Below, one piece after another: positions 5,944 through 13,913 of a stretch of 20,134 nt of DNA. The first letter of the stretch is position 1. Each line of letters opens with the position of its first letter. The notes beneath the pieces were generated by a model. The model searched no databases and was not told the DNA's origin. It worked only from the letters and a program-made list of their open reading frames with translations. Source of the stretch: Mageeibacillus sp. UBA5747 (GTDB taxonomy: Bacteria; Bacillota; Clostridia; Saccharofermentanales; UBA5734); the NCBI GenBank assembly GCA_002419145.1, contig DIFN01000018.1, positions 1 to 20,134 on the forward strand, given 5' to 3'. Made by a program: the position numbers and the translations under genes.

Positions 5944-7311
5944 ATGAAAACCTATGTGCTGGACACGAATGTTTTGATCCAGGCCCCCCACGCGCTGATG
6001 TCATTTGAAGATAATGCCGTTGTGCTGCCGGTTGTTGTCCTCGAGGAACTGGACCGCCTCAAAGGCGAAGAAGGGGAGCGGGGTGCCCATGCCAGGAGTG
6101 TCATCCGTACCCTTGATGCATTGCGTGACCATGGATCTCTGGTCGATGGTGTTCCCCTGCCTGGTGGTGGGTCGATGCGTATCGAGATGAACAGTGTCCA
6201 TGTCCGCCTGCCTGATCTGTGGCCTCAGAACCATCCAGACAACCGGGTTTTACAGGTTTGCAAAGGACTGGTCGAATCTGGTACACCAGCGATCCTCGTC
6301 AGCAGGGATATTGTTGTCCGGTTGAAAGCCGATATTCTGGGAATCCCGGCTGAAGATTTTACAACCGACCAGTCACCTGTGCCCCAGGCGCAGTATACCG
6401 GGCGCGCGATCATCTTCGCCCCGGATGACAAAATGGCCGGATTCAAACGCAAGGGATTTTTACTTGAGCATGTCTACCGTCTGGATGCTGCAGGGGAAAG
6501 ACAACCGGTCGTGCCAGTGATCAACCAGTTTTTCATCATTCAATCGGAGTTCAGTCCCAAAAAATCGTTGCTCGGCCGGTTCGACGGGACGGCTATTATC
6601 CCCTTGACGACTGCAGAAGAGCGTCCCTTTGGTGTCCGCCCACGCTCGGCGGGGCAGCGTTTCATGCAGGAAGCCCTCCTGCTCAGTCCCGTTGAAGCCC
6701 CGCTGGTGATCATCAAAGGACCGGCTGGCACAGCTAAGACGTTCTATTCCCTGGCTGTCGGGCTGCACGGGATCCTGGAAGAGAAAAATCCCATCTACCG
6801 GCGGATCATGGTCAGCCGCGCCAATGTCCAGTTTGATGAGGACATCGGATTCCTGCCTGGCTCTGAACAAGAAAAGATTGCGCCCCTGCTACGGCCAGTG
6901 ATCGATAACCTGGAGGTTCTGGTGGACCGCGATGAAAAGGAACGCTACCGCAACGAAAAAGAGCTGCGGGACAAAGTGGATGAGCTGTTTGAACGAGGCA
7001 TCATCATGACCGAAGCTCTTAATTTCATCCGAGGTCGGTCGATTACACAGACTTACCTGATCATCGATGAAGCTCAAAACCTGACGCCGCGCCAGGTCAA
7101 GGGCATCATCACTCGGGTCGGGCAGGGCACCAAGGTCATCCTGATCGGCGATCCGGAACAGATTGATCATCCGCTTCTGGATGTCAGGACCAATGGTCTG
7201 GTCTATGCAGCTGAACGGATGAAAGGGAGTCCATTGTGCTTTCAGCTCAACTTGACTCCGGACGAATGTGAACGATCGCAATTAGCGCTTGAGGCATCAA
7301 CCCGGATGTGA
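5944..7311 (+). CDS. PIN-PhoH fusion protein (YlaK/PhoH2 type), ATPase and putative RNase
   Basis: 455-residue protein with two domains. The N-terminal PIN nuclease domain (1 to about 135) shows the acidic set D7 (LDTNVLI), E34/E35 (VVLEELDRLK), D99 (NRVL follows) and D122 (VSRDIVVRLKAD). The C-terminal PhoH ATPase (about 225-450) has Walker A GPAGTAKT (259-266), with Ala where most members have Gly, Walker B YLIIDEAQN (371-379) and sensor ILIGDPEQID (399-408). Length and order match B. subtilis YlaK and mycobacterial PhoH2, where PIN RNase and ATP-dependent RNA unwinding are reported. ATG follows GAGG (5939-5942) very closely, so initiation may use the broader GAGGACTAGAGG stretch. The phn operon begins 48 bases downstream with no evident promoter or terminator, so readthrough is possible. 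Confidence 0.92.
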   Translation: MKTYVLDTNVLIQAPHALMSFEDNAVVLPVVVLEELDRLKGEEGERGAHARSVIRTLDALRDHGSLVDGVPLPGGGSMRIEMNSVHVRLPDLWPQNHPDNRVLQVCKGLVESGTPAILVSRDIVVRLKADILGIPAEDFTTDQSPVPQAQYTGRAIIFAPDDKMAGFKRKGFLLEHVYRLDAAGERQPVVPVINQFFIIQSEFSPKKSLLGRFDGTAIIPLTTAEERPFGVRPRSAGQRFMQEALLLSPVEAPLVIIKGPAGTAKTFYSLAVGLHGILEEKNPIYRRIMVSRANVQFDEDIGFLPGSEQEKIAPLLRPVIDNLEVLVDRDEKERYRNEKELRDKVDELFERGIIMTEALNFIRGRSITQTYLIIDEAQNLTPRQVKGIITRVGQGTKVILIGDPEQIDHPLLDVRTNGLVYAAERMKGSPLCFQLNLTPDECERSQLALEASTRM

Positions 7312-7359
7312 CGGGCAAACTGCTCAGTCACACGAAGATGCTGTAGTCAGAAAGGTTGG

Positions 7360-7794
7360 ATGGCTTTGAAACGTTTGGAAAGAACCCAGATTCTCATACA
7401 AGGACGGCGAAACCTCGCGGAAAAGATGGCAGGGATGATTCTTGACCAGTATGCCGTAGAGGTCCTTGAAGCCGCAAATTCAGGTCTGGTCATGATCACG
7501 GTTCGCGAAAGTGCGCAGAATTCCCTATTTTATCCTGGTGAGGTCCTGGTGACGGAATGCAAGGTTGCCATTGAGGGCCAGATTGGCCTGGGGATTGTGC
7601 AAGGCCTAGACTCAGACCTGACTTACTGGCTGGCTGTCATCGATGCAGCCTATCGGGCCAATCTGCCAGAGGTGAAAATGAATGAATGGAAAGATGCGCT
7701 GACTGCCGAAAAAGCCTGGATTGCTGATCAGAGATCCGAGGAGACAGGACAGATCCTGAAAACCCGGGTCAATTTTGAAACCATGCAAGTTTGA
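7360..7794 (+). CDS. phnG: C-P lyase core subunit PhnG
   Basis: 144-residue subunit of the PhnGHIJ carbon-phosphorus lyase core. PhnG with PhnH is needed with PhnI to couple phosphonate to the ribose of ATP in place of adenine. Recognised by length, the N-terminal RxxILI...NLAEKM pattern, the central VMITVRESAQNSLFYPGEVLVTECKVAIEGQIGLGIVQG block and position directly before phnH. The ATG is preceded by AAAGG with 4 bases spacing. First gene of the operon; no strong promoter is visible in the 48 bases after phoH. It ends 54 bases before phnH. Confidence 0.93.
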   Translation: MALKRLERTQILIQGRRNLAEKMAGMILDQYAVEVLEAANSGLVMITVRESAQNSLFYPGEVLVTECKVAIEGQIGLGIVQGLDSDLTYWLAVIDAAYRANLPEVKMNEWKDALTAEKAWIADQRSEETGQILKTRVNFETMQV

Positions 7795-7848
7795 CCAGGC
7801 TCATAGTGCCTGCTTTGATCCAAAAATTTGTGCTCATGGAGGTTTGTT

Positions 7849-8460
7849 GTGACATTTGATTTGGTACATGATACCCAGGCAGCTTATCGCACGGTACTCG
7901 ATGCAATGTCCCGCCCGGGCAAAGTGGTATCCCTCGCCAGAGAAGCCGAGAAAATAGACTTGCCCGATATAGCAGGGCCTGCTGCACGGGTTCTGATGCG
8001 AATGTTGCTTGATCCGGAAGTTGGTTTTTGCGTGGCGGGACCAGATCACTCACGGATTGAGAGTCGGATCAGTCAATTGACAGGATCGTTTCCGGTCAGC
8101 CTGCCCCAGGCAGATTTCATTTTTGTGCTTGAGCAAGCATCAGAAAAGGAATGCCGGGAGGCGATGCTCGCGGCCAAGATCGGAAGCCTGACCGATCCTC
8201 ATTTGTCAGCTACGCTGGTCGTGGAGCTGCCTTTGATCGGTGATGGTGGGGAACTATGGATCGCAGGTCCTGGCGTTGCCGGACGGTCCAGGTGGCCTTT
8301 GACTCAGGCAGCCAGCTGTCTGAATGAACGCAACCAGAAAATCGAGGAATTTCCGCTGGGAATCGACTTGTTATTTGTTGACCGATCCCATCAACTGGTT
8401 GCACTGCCCCGGACCAGCCGGCTTTTTACAAAGTCAGCGGGATCAGGCGTGGGAGGTTGA
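7849..8460 (+). CDS. phnH: C-P lyase core subunit PhnH
   Basis: 203-residue core subunit of C-P lyase. The N-terminus FDLVHDTQAAYRTVLDAMSRPG is highly typical of PhnH, and the C-terminal GPGV...W...N...FPLGIDLLFVD...LVALPRTSRL block fits the family. Start chosen at GTG 7849, not the in-frame TTG 7828, because GGAGG (7838-7842) lies 6 bases before the GTG and the family begins with an F(D/T)xVxDxQ sequence. Four bases separate it from phnI. Confidence 0.94.
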   Translation: MTFDLVHDTQAAYRTVLDAMSRPGKVVSLAREAEKIDLPDIAGPAARVLMRMLLDPEVGFCVAGPDHSRIESRISQLTGSFPVSLPQADFIFVLEQASEKECREAMLAAKIGSLTDPHLSATLVVELPLIGDGGELWIAGPGVAGRSRWPLTQAASCLNERNQKIEEFPLGIDLLFVDRSHQLVALPRTSRLFTKSAGSGVGG

Positions 8461-8464
8461 GACG

Positions 8465-9592
8465 ATGGGTTATGTTGCAGTCCGGGGCGGACTTGAGGCT
8501 ATCGAAGCCTCTCTGGAGCGGATTCGGTTCGAACGTGTCCGGAAAGGTCGGGTGCTGGATCCTGAAGCTATTGCGGCTGGCATGCGCAGCCTGGTGGACC
8601 AGGTGATGTCGGAAAGCAGCCTGTACAGCGAAGACTTGGCCGCATTGGCGATCAAACAAGCCGAGGGCAGCCCGGAAGAGGCTGTTTTTCTCCTGCGAGC
8701 CTATCGTTCGACCTTGCCGCGCAAACACTATGCCCGCTCGGCTGACCCGCGTCATCTGTTTGTTGAGCGACGGATCTCATCGACCTTCAAAGATGTCCCG
8801 GGTGGTCAGATCCTCGGAACTTCGCTCGATTATTCACACCGGCTGATGGACTTCGACTTGCTGACCGAGACAGAGGAGTCTGCCCTGAACTGGCTGGAAC
8901 AATATTTGGAAAAATCTGGACAAGCGATTGGTACGGCAGATGGGGTCGATCTGGGACAACTGCCCCGAACGATTGATTACTTGCGCGGCCAGGGGCTGAT
9001 GAAGGACTACCCGGTACAGAACAATGAGCCCGGGGACATCACCAAAAAGAGCTTGGCATTTCCGGCCGGCCGCAGCGAACGGCTGCAGGTCCTGACGCGC
9101 GGCCAGACTGGTGCAGTCACGGCTCTGGGCTATGCTGCTTTGCGAGGATACGGTGCTACCTTGCATCCAGCGGTTAGCGAACTGCGGGTGGGCCGCCTGA
9201 GCCTGGCTGTACCAGACCCGTTCGACCGGCTGGCAGATGATCCGGAGGAAGACTACTATCTGGGCGAAATCCGGATAACCGAAGTGGAAGCTCTGGTCCC
9301 GGTTGTCACCGATCGCCCGTCCGGCCAAAAAGAGCTCTCCTTTGACCTCGGATACGGATTTGCCTTTGGCCAGAACGAAACCAAAGCGATTGCCATGAGC
9401 CTTCTGGATCAATGCCTGGAGCGGCCGGAGAATGGCCATGCTGTGCATGACGAGGAGTTCGTCCTGCTCCATGTCGACTCAGTAGAGGCTACTGGTTTCA
9501 TTTCTCATCTGAAACTGCCTCATTACGTGACGTTCCAGTCAGAGTTGGACAGTGTCCGCAAAACACGCCTGAATCGTGAGGAAAATTCATGA
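8465..9592 (+). CDS. phnI: C-P lyase core subunit PhnI (nucleosidase/phosphonyl transferase)
   Basis: 375-residue catalytic subunit that, with PhnG, PhnH and PhnL, displaces adenine from ATP and makes ribose-1-phosphonate 5-triphosphate. MGYVAVRGGLEAIEAS at the N-terminus is diagnostic. Also present are LRAYRSTLPR, GYAALRGYGATLHPAVSELRVG and DFDLLTETE. The frame extends upstream into phnH, but ATG 8465 with GGAGG 8 bases before it matches the family start. Slightly longer than the E. coli protein (about 354 residues). Its stop overlaps the phnJ start (ATGA, 9589-9592), indicating translational coupling. Confidence 0.95.
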   Translation: MGYVAVRGGLEAIEASLERIRFERVRKGRVLDPEAIAAGMRSLVDQVMSESSLYSEDLAALAIKQAEGSPEEAVFLLRAYRSTLPRKHYARSADPRHLFVERRISSTFKDVPGGQILGTSLDYSHRLMDFDLLTETEESALNWLEQYLEKSGQAIGTADGVDLGQLPRTIDYLRGQGLMKDYPVQNNEPGDITKKSLAFPAGRSERLQVLTRGQTGAVTALGYAALRGYGATLHPAVSELRVGRLSLAVPDPFDRLADDPEEDYYLGEIRITEVEALVPVVTDRPSGQKELSFDLGYGFAFGQNETKAIAMSLLDQCLERPENGHAVHDEEFVLLHVDSVEATGFISHLKLPHYVTFQSELDSVRKTRLNREENS

Positions 9593-10434
9593 ACATGGAT
9601 TACAATTTCGCCTTTTTTGACGAAGGATCAAAACGGGAAATTCGCCGGGCTACCTTGAAGGCTGTCGCGATCCCCGGTTACCAAGTGCCATTTGCTTCCC
9701 GGGAGATGCCGATTGCCCGTGGCTGGGGGACGGGAGGATTGCAGCTGACGTTGTCTTTGATTGGCCGGGATGATGTGGTCAAGGTGATTGACCAAGGCTC
9801 GGATGAATCCGTCAATGCGGTCAACATCAAGAAGTTGATCCAGAAGACAACCGGTGTGGCAACCACCGATAAGACGAGAAAGGCTACCCTGATCCAGTCG
9901 CGTCACCGGATTCCCGAAACACCTCTGCATGACAACCAGATCCTGGTCCTTCAAGTTCCGCTGCCTGAGCCGCTTCGGGCCTTTGAACCGAGCGAGCTGC
10001 AGACTCGCCGTCTGCATGCGGAAAAAGAATACAGCGGGGCTTGGCTGATGCTGTTCGAAGAAATCGTCAAATTTGGCCGCATGACCACAGGTGCTGACCA
10101 TCCTGTCCAAGTCGAATCCACTTACGTCATGGCACCCAGTCCGATTCCGCGCTTTGACAACCTGAAATTGGCAGGCAATAAAGCATTGTTGCTGTTTGGT
10201 GCCGGGCGGGAAAAGAAAGTTTACGCGGTGCCACCGCATACCCATGTGCAGTCCCTGGATTTCAAGGATTATCCTTTCGAACCCGAACGATTCGATGCGA
10301 TCTCCTGCCGTCTCTGTGGGGCAACAGGTGTTTTCATGGATGAAATCCTGGATGATCAGAGTGGTTGTACGACGCATCAGTGTAATGATACCAGCTATTG
10401 TCTGGCTCGACTAAATAGCAGGGGTGAAGCATGA
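9589..10434 (+). CDS. phnJ: C-P lyase PhnJ, radical SAM enzyme
   Basis: 281-residue radical S-adenosylmethionine enzyme that cleaves the C-P bond of ribose-1-phosphonate 5-phosphate, giving an alkane and the 1,2-cyclic ribose phosphate. Cluster ligands follow the unusual PhnJ spacing Cx2Cx21C (C240, C243, C265), and C271, equivalent to the thiyl-radical cysteine (C272 in E. coli), is in CNDTSYC. The Gly-rich PGYQVPFASREMP and ARGWGTGG segments are present. Length equals that of E. coli PhnJ. It overlaps phnI and phnK by ATGA (9589-9592 and 10431-10434). All catalytic residues look intact. Confidence 0.97.
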   Translation: MNMDYNFAFFDEGSKREIRRATLKAVAIPGYQVPFASREMPIARGWGTGGLQLTLSLIGRDDVVKVIDQGSDESVNAVNIKKLIQKTTGVATTDKTRKATLIQSRHRIPETPLHDNQILVLQVPLPEPLRAFEPSELQTRRLHAEKEYSGAWLMLFEEIVKFGRMTTGADHPVQVESTYVMAPSPIPRFDNLKLAGNKALLLFGAGREKKVYAVPPHTHVQSLDFKDYPFEPERFDAISCRLCGATGVFMDEILDDQSGCTTHQCNDTSYCLARLNSRGEA

Positions 10435-11276
10435 AGGAGCTTGAACAACCGATCCTGAGGCTGTCCCACCTGCACAAGCAGTACGGCCCAGGTTGCAAGG
10501 ACTGTCGTGACCCGTACGATCGCCAGCTGGATCGCAATTTTTGCCCCCGCTGTGGGACCGTCTATGCCTGTGACGATCTGAACTTCGAAGTGTATCCTGG
10601 AGAAATTCTCGGGGTGGTCGGAGAAAGCGGCAGCGGCAAATCCACCATGATGCGATGCATCTATTTTGATGAGGAAGTCTCCTCAGGATCGCTCCATTTG
10701 TTCCACGAAAAAGTAGCACCGGTCAACTTGTTTGCAGCATCGGCTCAGCAGCGGCGCCACGTCCGCAACCATCTGATGGGCAAGGTCTACCAGAACCCCG
10801 TCTACGGCTTGCGCATGAATTTCACCTCCATCGGCAATATTGCCGAAAAACTGATCGCAGCAGGTTCGCGCCATGTGGGTGAGATGGAAAACCGGGCTGT
10901 TGAACTGCTTGAGCATGTTCGGATCCCTGTTTTCCGGATGAAAGAAGCACCTGCTCATTTCTCTGGCGGCATGCAGCAGCGCGTGCAGATCGCCAAGGCT
11001 TTGTCGAATAATCCCCCGGTCCTGCTGCTGGACGAGGTGACCACGGGTCTGGATCTGTCCGTCCAGGCGAATGTGTTGGACTTGATCAAGGAAATCCAGC
11101 GGGAGCTTAACATCAGCATGGTGGTCGTGTCTCATGACCTCGGTGTAATTCGTATGCTGGCAGACCGCACGATTGTCCTTTTAAACGGCAAAATCATTGA
11201 ACAAGGCTTGACGGACCAGATTCTGGAAGATCCGCAGCATGCCTACACTCAGCAGCTGGTCCAATCGCTGCTATGA
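10431..11276 (+). CDS. phnK: C-P lyase ATP-binding protein PhnK with N-terminal Cys-rich insertion
   Basis: 281-residue ABC-type ATPase that docks on the C-P lyase core rather than on a transporter. Walker A GESGSGKST (64-72), signature FSGGMQQR, Walker B LLLDEVTTGLD (Val in place of the common Pro) and H-loop VSHD are intact. The C-terminus (LTDQILEDPQHAYTQQLVQSLL) matches PhnK. Between the first strand and the second is an insertion with C22, C25, C38, C41 and C47 (GCKDC ... FCPRCG ... YACDD), a zinc-ribbon-like knuckle absent from E. coli PhnK (about 252 residues). Overlaps phnJ by four bases. Confidence 0.93.
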   Translation: MKELEQPILRLSHLHKQYGPGCKDCRDPYDRQLDRNFCPRCGTVYACDDLNFEVYPGEILGVVGESGSGKSTMMRCIYFDEEVSSGSLHLFHEKVAPVNLFAASAQQRRHVRNHLMGKVYQNPVYGLRMNFTSIGNIAEKLIAAGSRHVGEMENRAVELLEHVRIPVFRMKEAPAHFSGGMQQRVQIAKALSNNPPVLLLDEVTTGLDLSVQANVLDLIKEIQRELNISMVVVSHDLGVIRMLADRTIVLLNGKIIEQGLTDQILEDPQHAYTQQLVQSLL

Positions 11277-11323
11277 CCTGGATGGAAATAGAAATTGGCC
11301 AGGATGGCCGACAGGAGTTAGAT

Positions 11324-12541
11324 ATGGTCAGACGCATTATCAATGGAAAAATTATTACGGAGCAGTCCGTCCTGGAAGGCCTCGATCTGCTCGTGCTTAA
11401 CGATCGGGTACTGGGCTGGATGGCACCTGATGCAGCAGACAGCTGGTTGATCCGTGAAGTCAGCGAAGAAGCATGGGACAAGGATATCGAAACGATCGAT
11501 GCTGCTGGCTGTTATGTGATGCCTGGGCTGATCGACATCCACTCCGACTACATAGAGCATATTGCGGCACCGCGCCCGACCAGCATGATGGACTTTGACC
11601 TCAGCCTGCGCGTCAGCGAACGGGAGCTGCTCACCCATGGTATTACCACCATGTTTCATTCCCTGTCGCTTTACAAGAGCTATGAATTCTCATATAAACC
11701 GATCCGGCTGCCGGAAAATGTCCGCCGTCTGGTCGATGAGATCCAACTCACCCATACTCGCGACCACCTGATCCGCCACCGCTTCCATGCCCGCTACGAA
11801 ATCGACAACATTGATCAGCTCGACCAGCTCAAGGAACTCATTGAAGAAGGCAAAGTCCATTTGCTCTCGTTCATGGACCATACACCGGGTCAGGGACAAT
11901 ATCGCAATCTTAATCTCTACCGCAAGACTCTCAAGGGCTACAACAACCTCAGTGACCAGGAAATTGACACCATCATCGTCTCACACCAACAAAAAGACAA
12001 AGTATCTTTTGACCAGCTGCTGGAATTGTGTGATCTGGCTCGCTTCAACCACATCTCTGTGGCTTCCCATGATGATGACAGTTCTGAAAGTGTCGATCTG
12101 GTTTGCGAACTGGGTGTGACCATCTCTGAATTCCCGGTCACGCTCGAGGTGGCGAGGACGGCCCGCAGCCGTGGCCTGATGACGATGGCTGGAGCGCCCA
12201 ACATCCTTTTGGGTGGATCACACAGCGGAAATCTGTCAGCAGCTGAAGCGATTCTGGATGGATGCATCGACATTCTGTGCAGCGACTATTATCCAGCCGC
12301 CATGCTGCAGGCTGTTTTCCAGATGCATCTTCAGCACCACCTGGACCTGCCTTCCCTGGTCCGGCTGGTCACCGCCAATCCAGCCCGGGCGGTGCAGATT
12401 GATGCCGAATATGGCACCATCGCGTCTGGGAAAAAAGCCGACCTGTTGCTGGTGGATCTGCGCGAAAACAAATATCCAGTCGTCAAGACGGCCCTCGTTG
12501 ATGGTCAACCTATGCTGCAAACTTGCTACCGCCAGAGCTGA
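11324..12541 (+). CDS. phnM: PhnM, ribose-1-phosphonate 5-triphosphate diphosphohydrolase
   Basis: 405-residue amidohydrolase-superfamily enzyme that removes pyrophosphate from ribose-1-phosphonate 5-triphosphate. Landmarks: GLIDIHSDYIEH (69-79, metal-binding His/Asp), TPRPT-like APRPTS, LSFMDHTPGQGQY, VASHDDDS, GAPNILLGGSHSGN, LCSDYYPA and VTANPARAV. All match PhnM. An alternative in-frame ATG at 11273 overlaps the phnK stop (ATGA) and would add 17 residues. ATG 11324 is preferred because AGGAG lies 6 bases before it and the family starts close to the IINGKI strand. The coupling start cannot be excluded. Confidence 0.94.
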   Translation: MVRRIINGKIITEQSVLEGLDLLVLNDRVLGWMAPDAADSWLIREVSEEAWDKDIETIDAAGCYVMPGLIDIHSDYIEHIAAPRPTSMMDFDLSLRVSERELLTHGITTMFHSLSLYKSYEFSYKPIRLPENVRRLVDEIQLTHTRDHLIRHRFHARYEIDNIDQLDQLKELIEEGKVHLLSFMDHTPGQGQYRNLNLYRKTLKGYNNLSDQEIDTIIVSHQQKDKVSFDQLLELCDLARFNHISVASHDDDSSESVDLVCELGVTISEFPVTLEVARTARSRGLMTMAGAPNILLGGSHSGNLSAAEAILDGCIDILCSDYYPAAMLQAVFQMHLQHHLDLPSLVRLVTANPARAVQIDAEYGTIASGKKADLLLVDLRENKYPVVKTALVDGQPMLQTCYRQS

Positions 12542-12553
12542 GGAATTTGAAAA

Positions 12554-13204
12554 ATGGAAAAGAAGATCACCAAAGAACCTTTGATCGGACCCGAGTGCGA
12601 GATCATCAACAGCAATTTTCTGCCGTACACCGAACTGGGCGCCCACAATTATCTCGAGAATGTAACCATGGGAGACTACTCCTACACGGGACCTTTCTGC
12701 ATCCTCCAAAACACGGTCGTAGGGAAGTTTGCCAATATTGCTGCCAACGTTCGCATTGGGCCGACCAACCATCCGATGGAGCGGCCAACCTTACACCACA
12801 TCACCTATCGCCGCCGGATGTTCGGTGTCAGTGACACGGATGACACGGAGTTCCTCGACTACAGAAAATCCAGGATCACGACGATCGGCCATGATACCTG
12901 GATCGGTCATGGCGCGATCCTTATGAGCAACCTCCGGATCGGCAATGGCGCTGTCATCGGCAGTGGAGCAGTCGTTACTCGTGATGTTGAACCCTACTCC
13001 ATCGTCGTTGGCAATCCAGCCCGCCATTTGCGCTACCGGTTCAGCTCCGAGATCATCGAGGCACTGGAAAAGATTGCTTGGTGGCACTGGGCGGAGGATG
13101 TCCTGAAAACCAGGGTGGATGATTTAGCGATGCCGATTGATACGTTTGTGCAAAAGTATCTGCCCGAAGCAGAGTCCCGGATGGAGGCTGTTCTACATGG
13201 CTGA
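12554..13204 (+). CDS. Phn-operon hexapeptide-repeat acyltransferase
   Basis: 216-residue left-handed beta-helix acyltransferase. Hexapeptide turns run from about residue 13 to 160 (IGPECEI, LGAHNYL, MGDYSY, VGKFANI, IGHDTWIGHGAILMSNLRIGNGAVIGSGAVVTRDV) and end in the usual SIVVGNPARHLRYRF. H76 in GPTNHPM is the probable catalytic His. It belongs to the xenobiotic-acyltransferase-like group found in phn operons (a phosphonate-metabolism hexapeptide family). The substrate is not established; acetylation of an aminoalkylphosphonate, as done by the unrelated GNAT PhnO in E. coli, is an attractive inference. GAGG is 10 bases before the ATG; the 3' end overlaps phnL by 8 bases. Confidence 0.9.
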   Translation: MEKKITKEPLIGPECEIINSNFLPYTELGAHNYLENVTMGDYSYTGPFCILQNTVVGKFANIAANVRIGPTNHPMERPTLHHITYRRRMFGVSDTDDTEFLDYRKSRITTIGHDTWIGHGAILMSNLRIGNGAVIGSGAVVTRDVEPYSIVVGNPARHLRYRFSSEIIEALEKIAWWHWAEDVLKTRVDDLAMPIDTFVQKYLPEAESRMEAVLHG

Positions 13205-13913
13205 CCTGATAGCAATCCAGAACGTCGCCAAGACTTTTCACCTCCACCAGCTAGAGAAAACCATTCATGCGCTCAAACCGACATCCTTTTCCGTGGCTGC
13301 TGGCGAATTCGTTGGCATCACCGGGAAAAGCGGCAGTGGCAAATCAACCATCCTGAAATCGATCTACCGCACCTATCTGCCCCAGTCCGGTGCCATTGTG
13401 TATGATTCCGCACGGTTTGGCCTGATTGACCTGGCCAAGGCCAGTGAGCGCCAGATCGTGTACCTGCGCAAATTTGAAATCGGGTATGTGTCACAGTTTC
13501 TCCAGGTCATGCCCCGCACCACAGCCCGGGAGATCATCGAACAGGCTGTCCTTGAGATGGGACATTCCCAGGAAGCGGCCACAACCAGAGCCATTGAGAT
13601 GCTGCGCCACTTTGACTTGGGTCAGGATTTGTGGGACAGTTTCCCGGCAACCTTTTCCGGGGGTGAAAAATTGCGCCTGAACTTGGCCCGGGCCATGGTC
13701 AAACACCCACGTCTGCTGCTGCTCGATGAACCGACAGCGAGTCTGGACTCCCAGTCCAAGATCCGGGTGCGCGAACTGATCGAGCGGCTTAAATCTGAAG
13801 GGACCACCATGATCGGCATTTTCCATGACATTGAATTCATGGCAGGATTGTGTGACCGCGAATACAACATGCAAGCCGGCCAGATTCATCTGGCAACAGT
13901 CAATCCGAGGTGA
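13197..13913 (+). CDS. phnL: C-P lyase ATP-binding protein PhnL
   Basis: 238-residue ABC-type ATPase, the second nucleotide-binding protein of the C-P lyase machinery. It assists the PhnGHI reaction and can stack with PhnK. Walker A GKSGSGKST, Q-loop VSQFLQVMPRT, signature FSGGEKLRLNLARAM, Walker B LLLLDEPTASLD and switch His in IFHD are complete. Start set at ATG 13197 (GGAGG 9 bases upstream); the open frame reaches back to 13137 but would extend into the acyltransferase gene. Its stop TGA shares bases with the next ATG (TGATG). Confidence 0.93.
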   Translation: MADLIAIQNVAKTFHLHQLEKTIHALKPTSFSVAAGEFVGITGKSGSGKSTILKSIYRTYLPQSGAIVYDSARFGLIDLAKASERQIVYLRKFEIGYVSQFLQVMPRTTAREIIEQAVLEMGHSQEAATTRAIEMLRHFDLGQDLWDSFPATFSGGEKLRLNLARAMVKHPRLLLLDEPTASLDSQSKIRVRELIERLKSEGTTMIGIFHDIEFMAGLCDREYNMQAGQIHLATVNPR

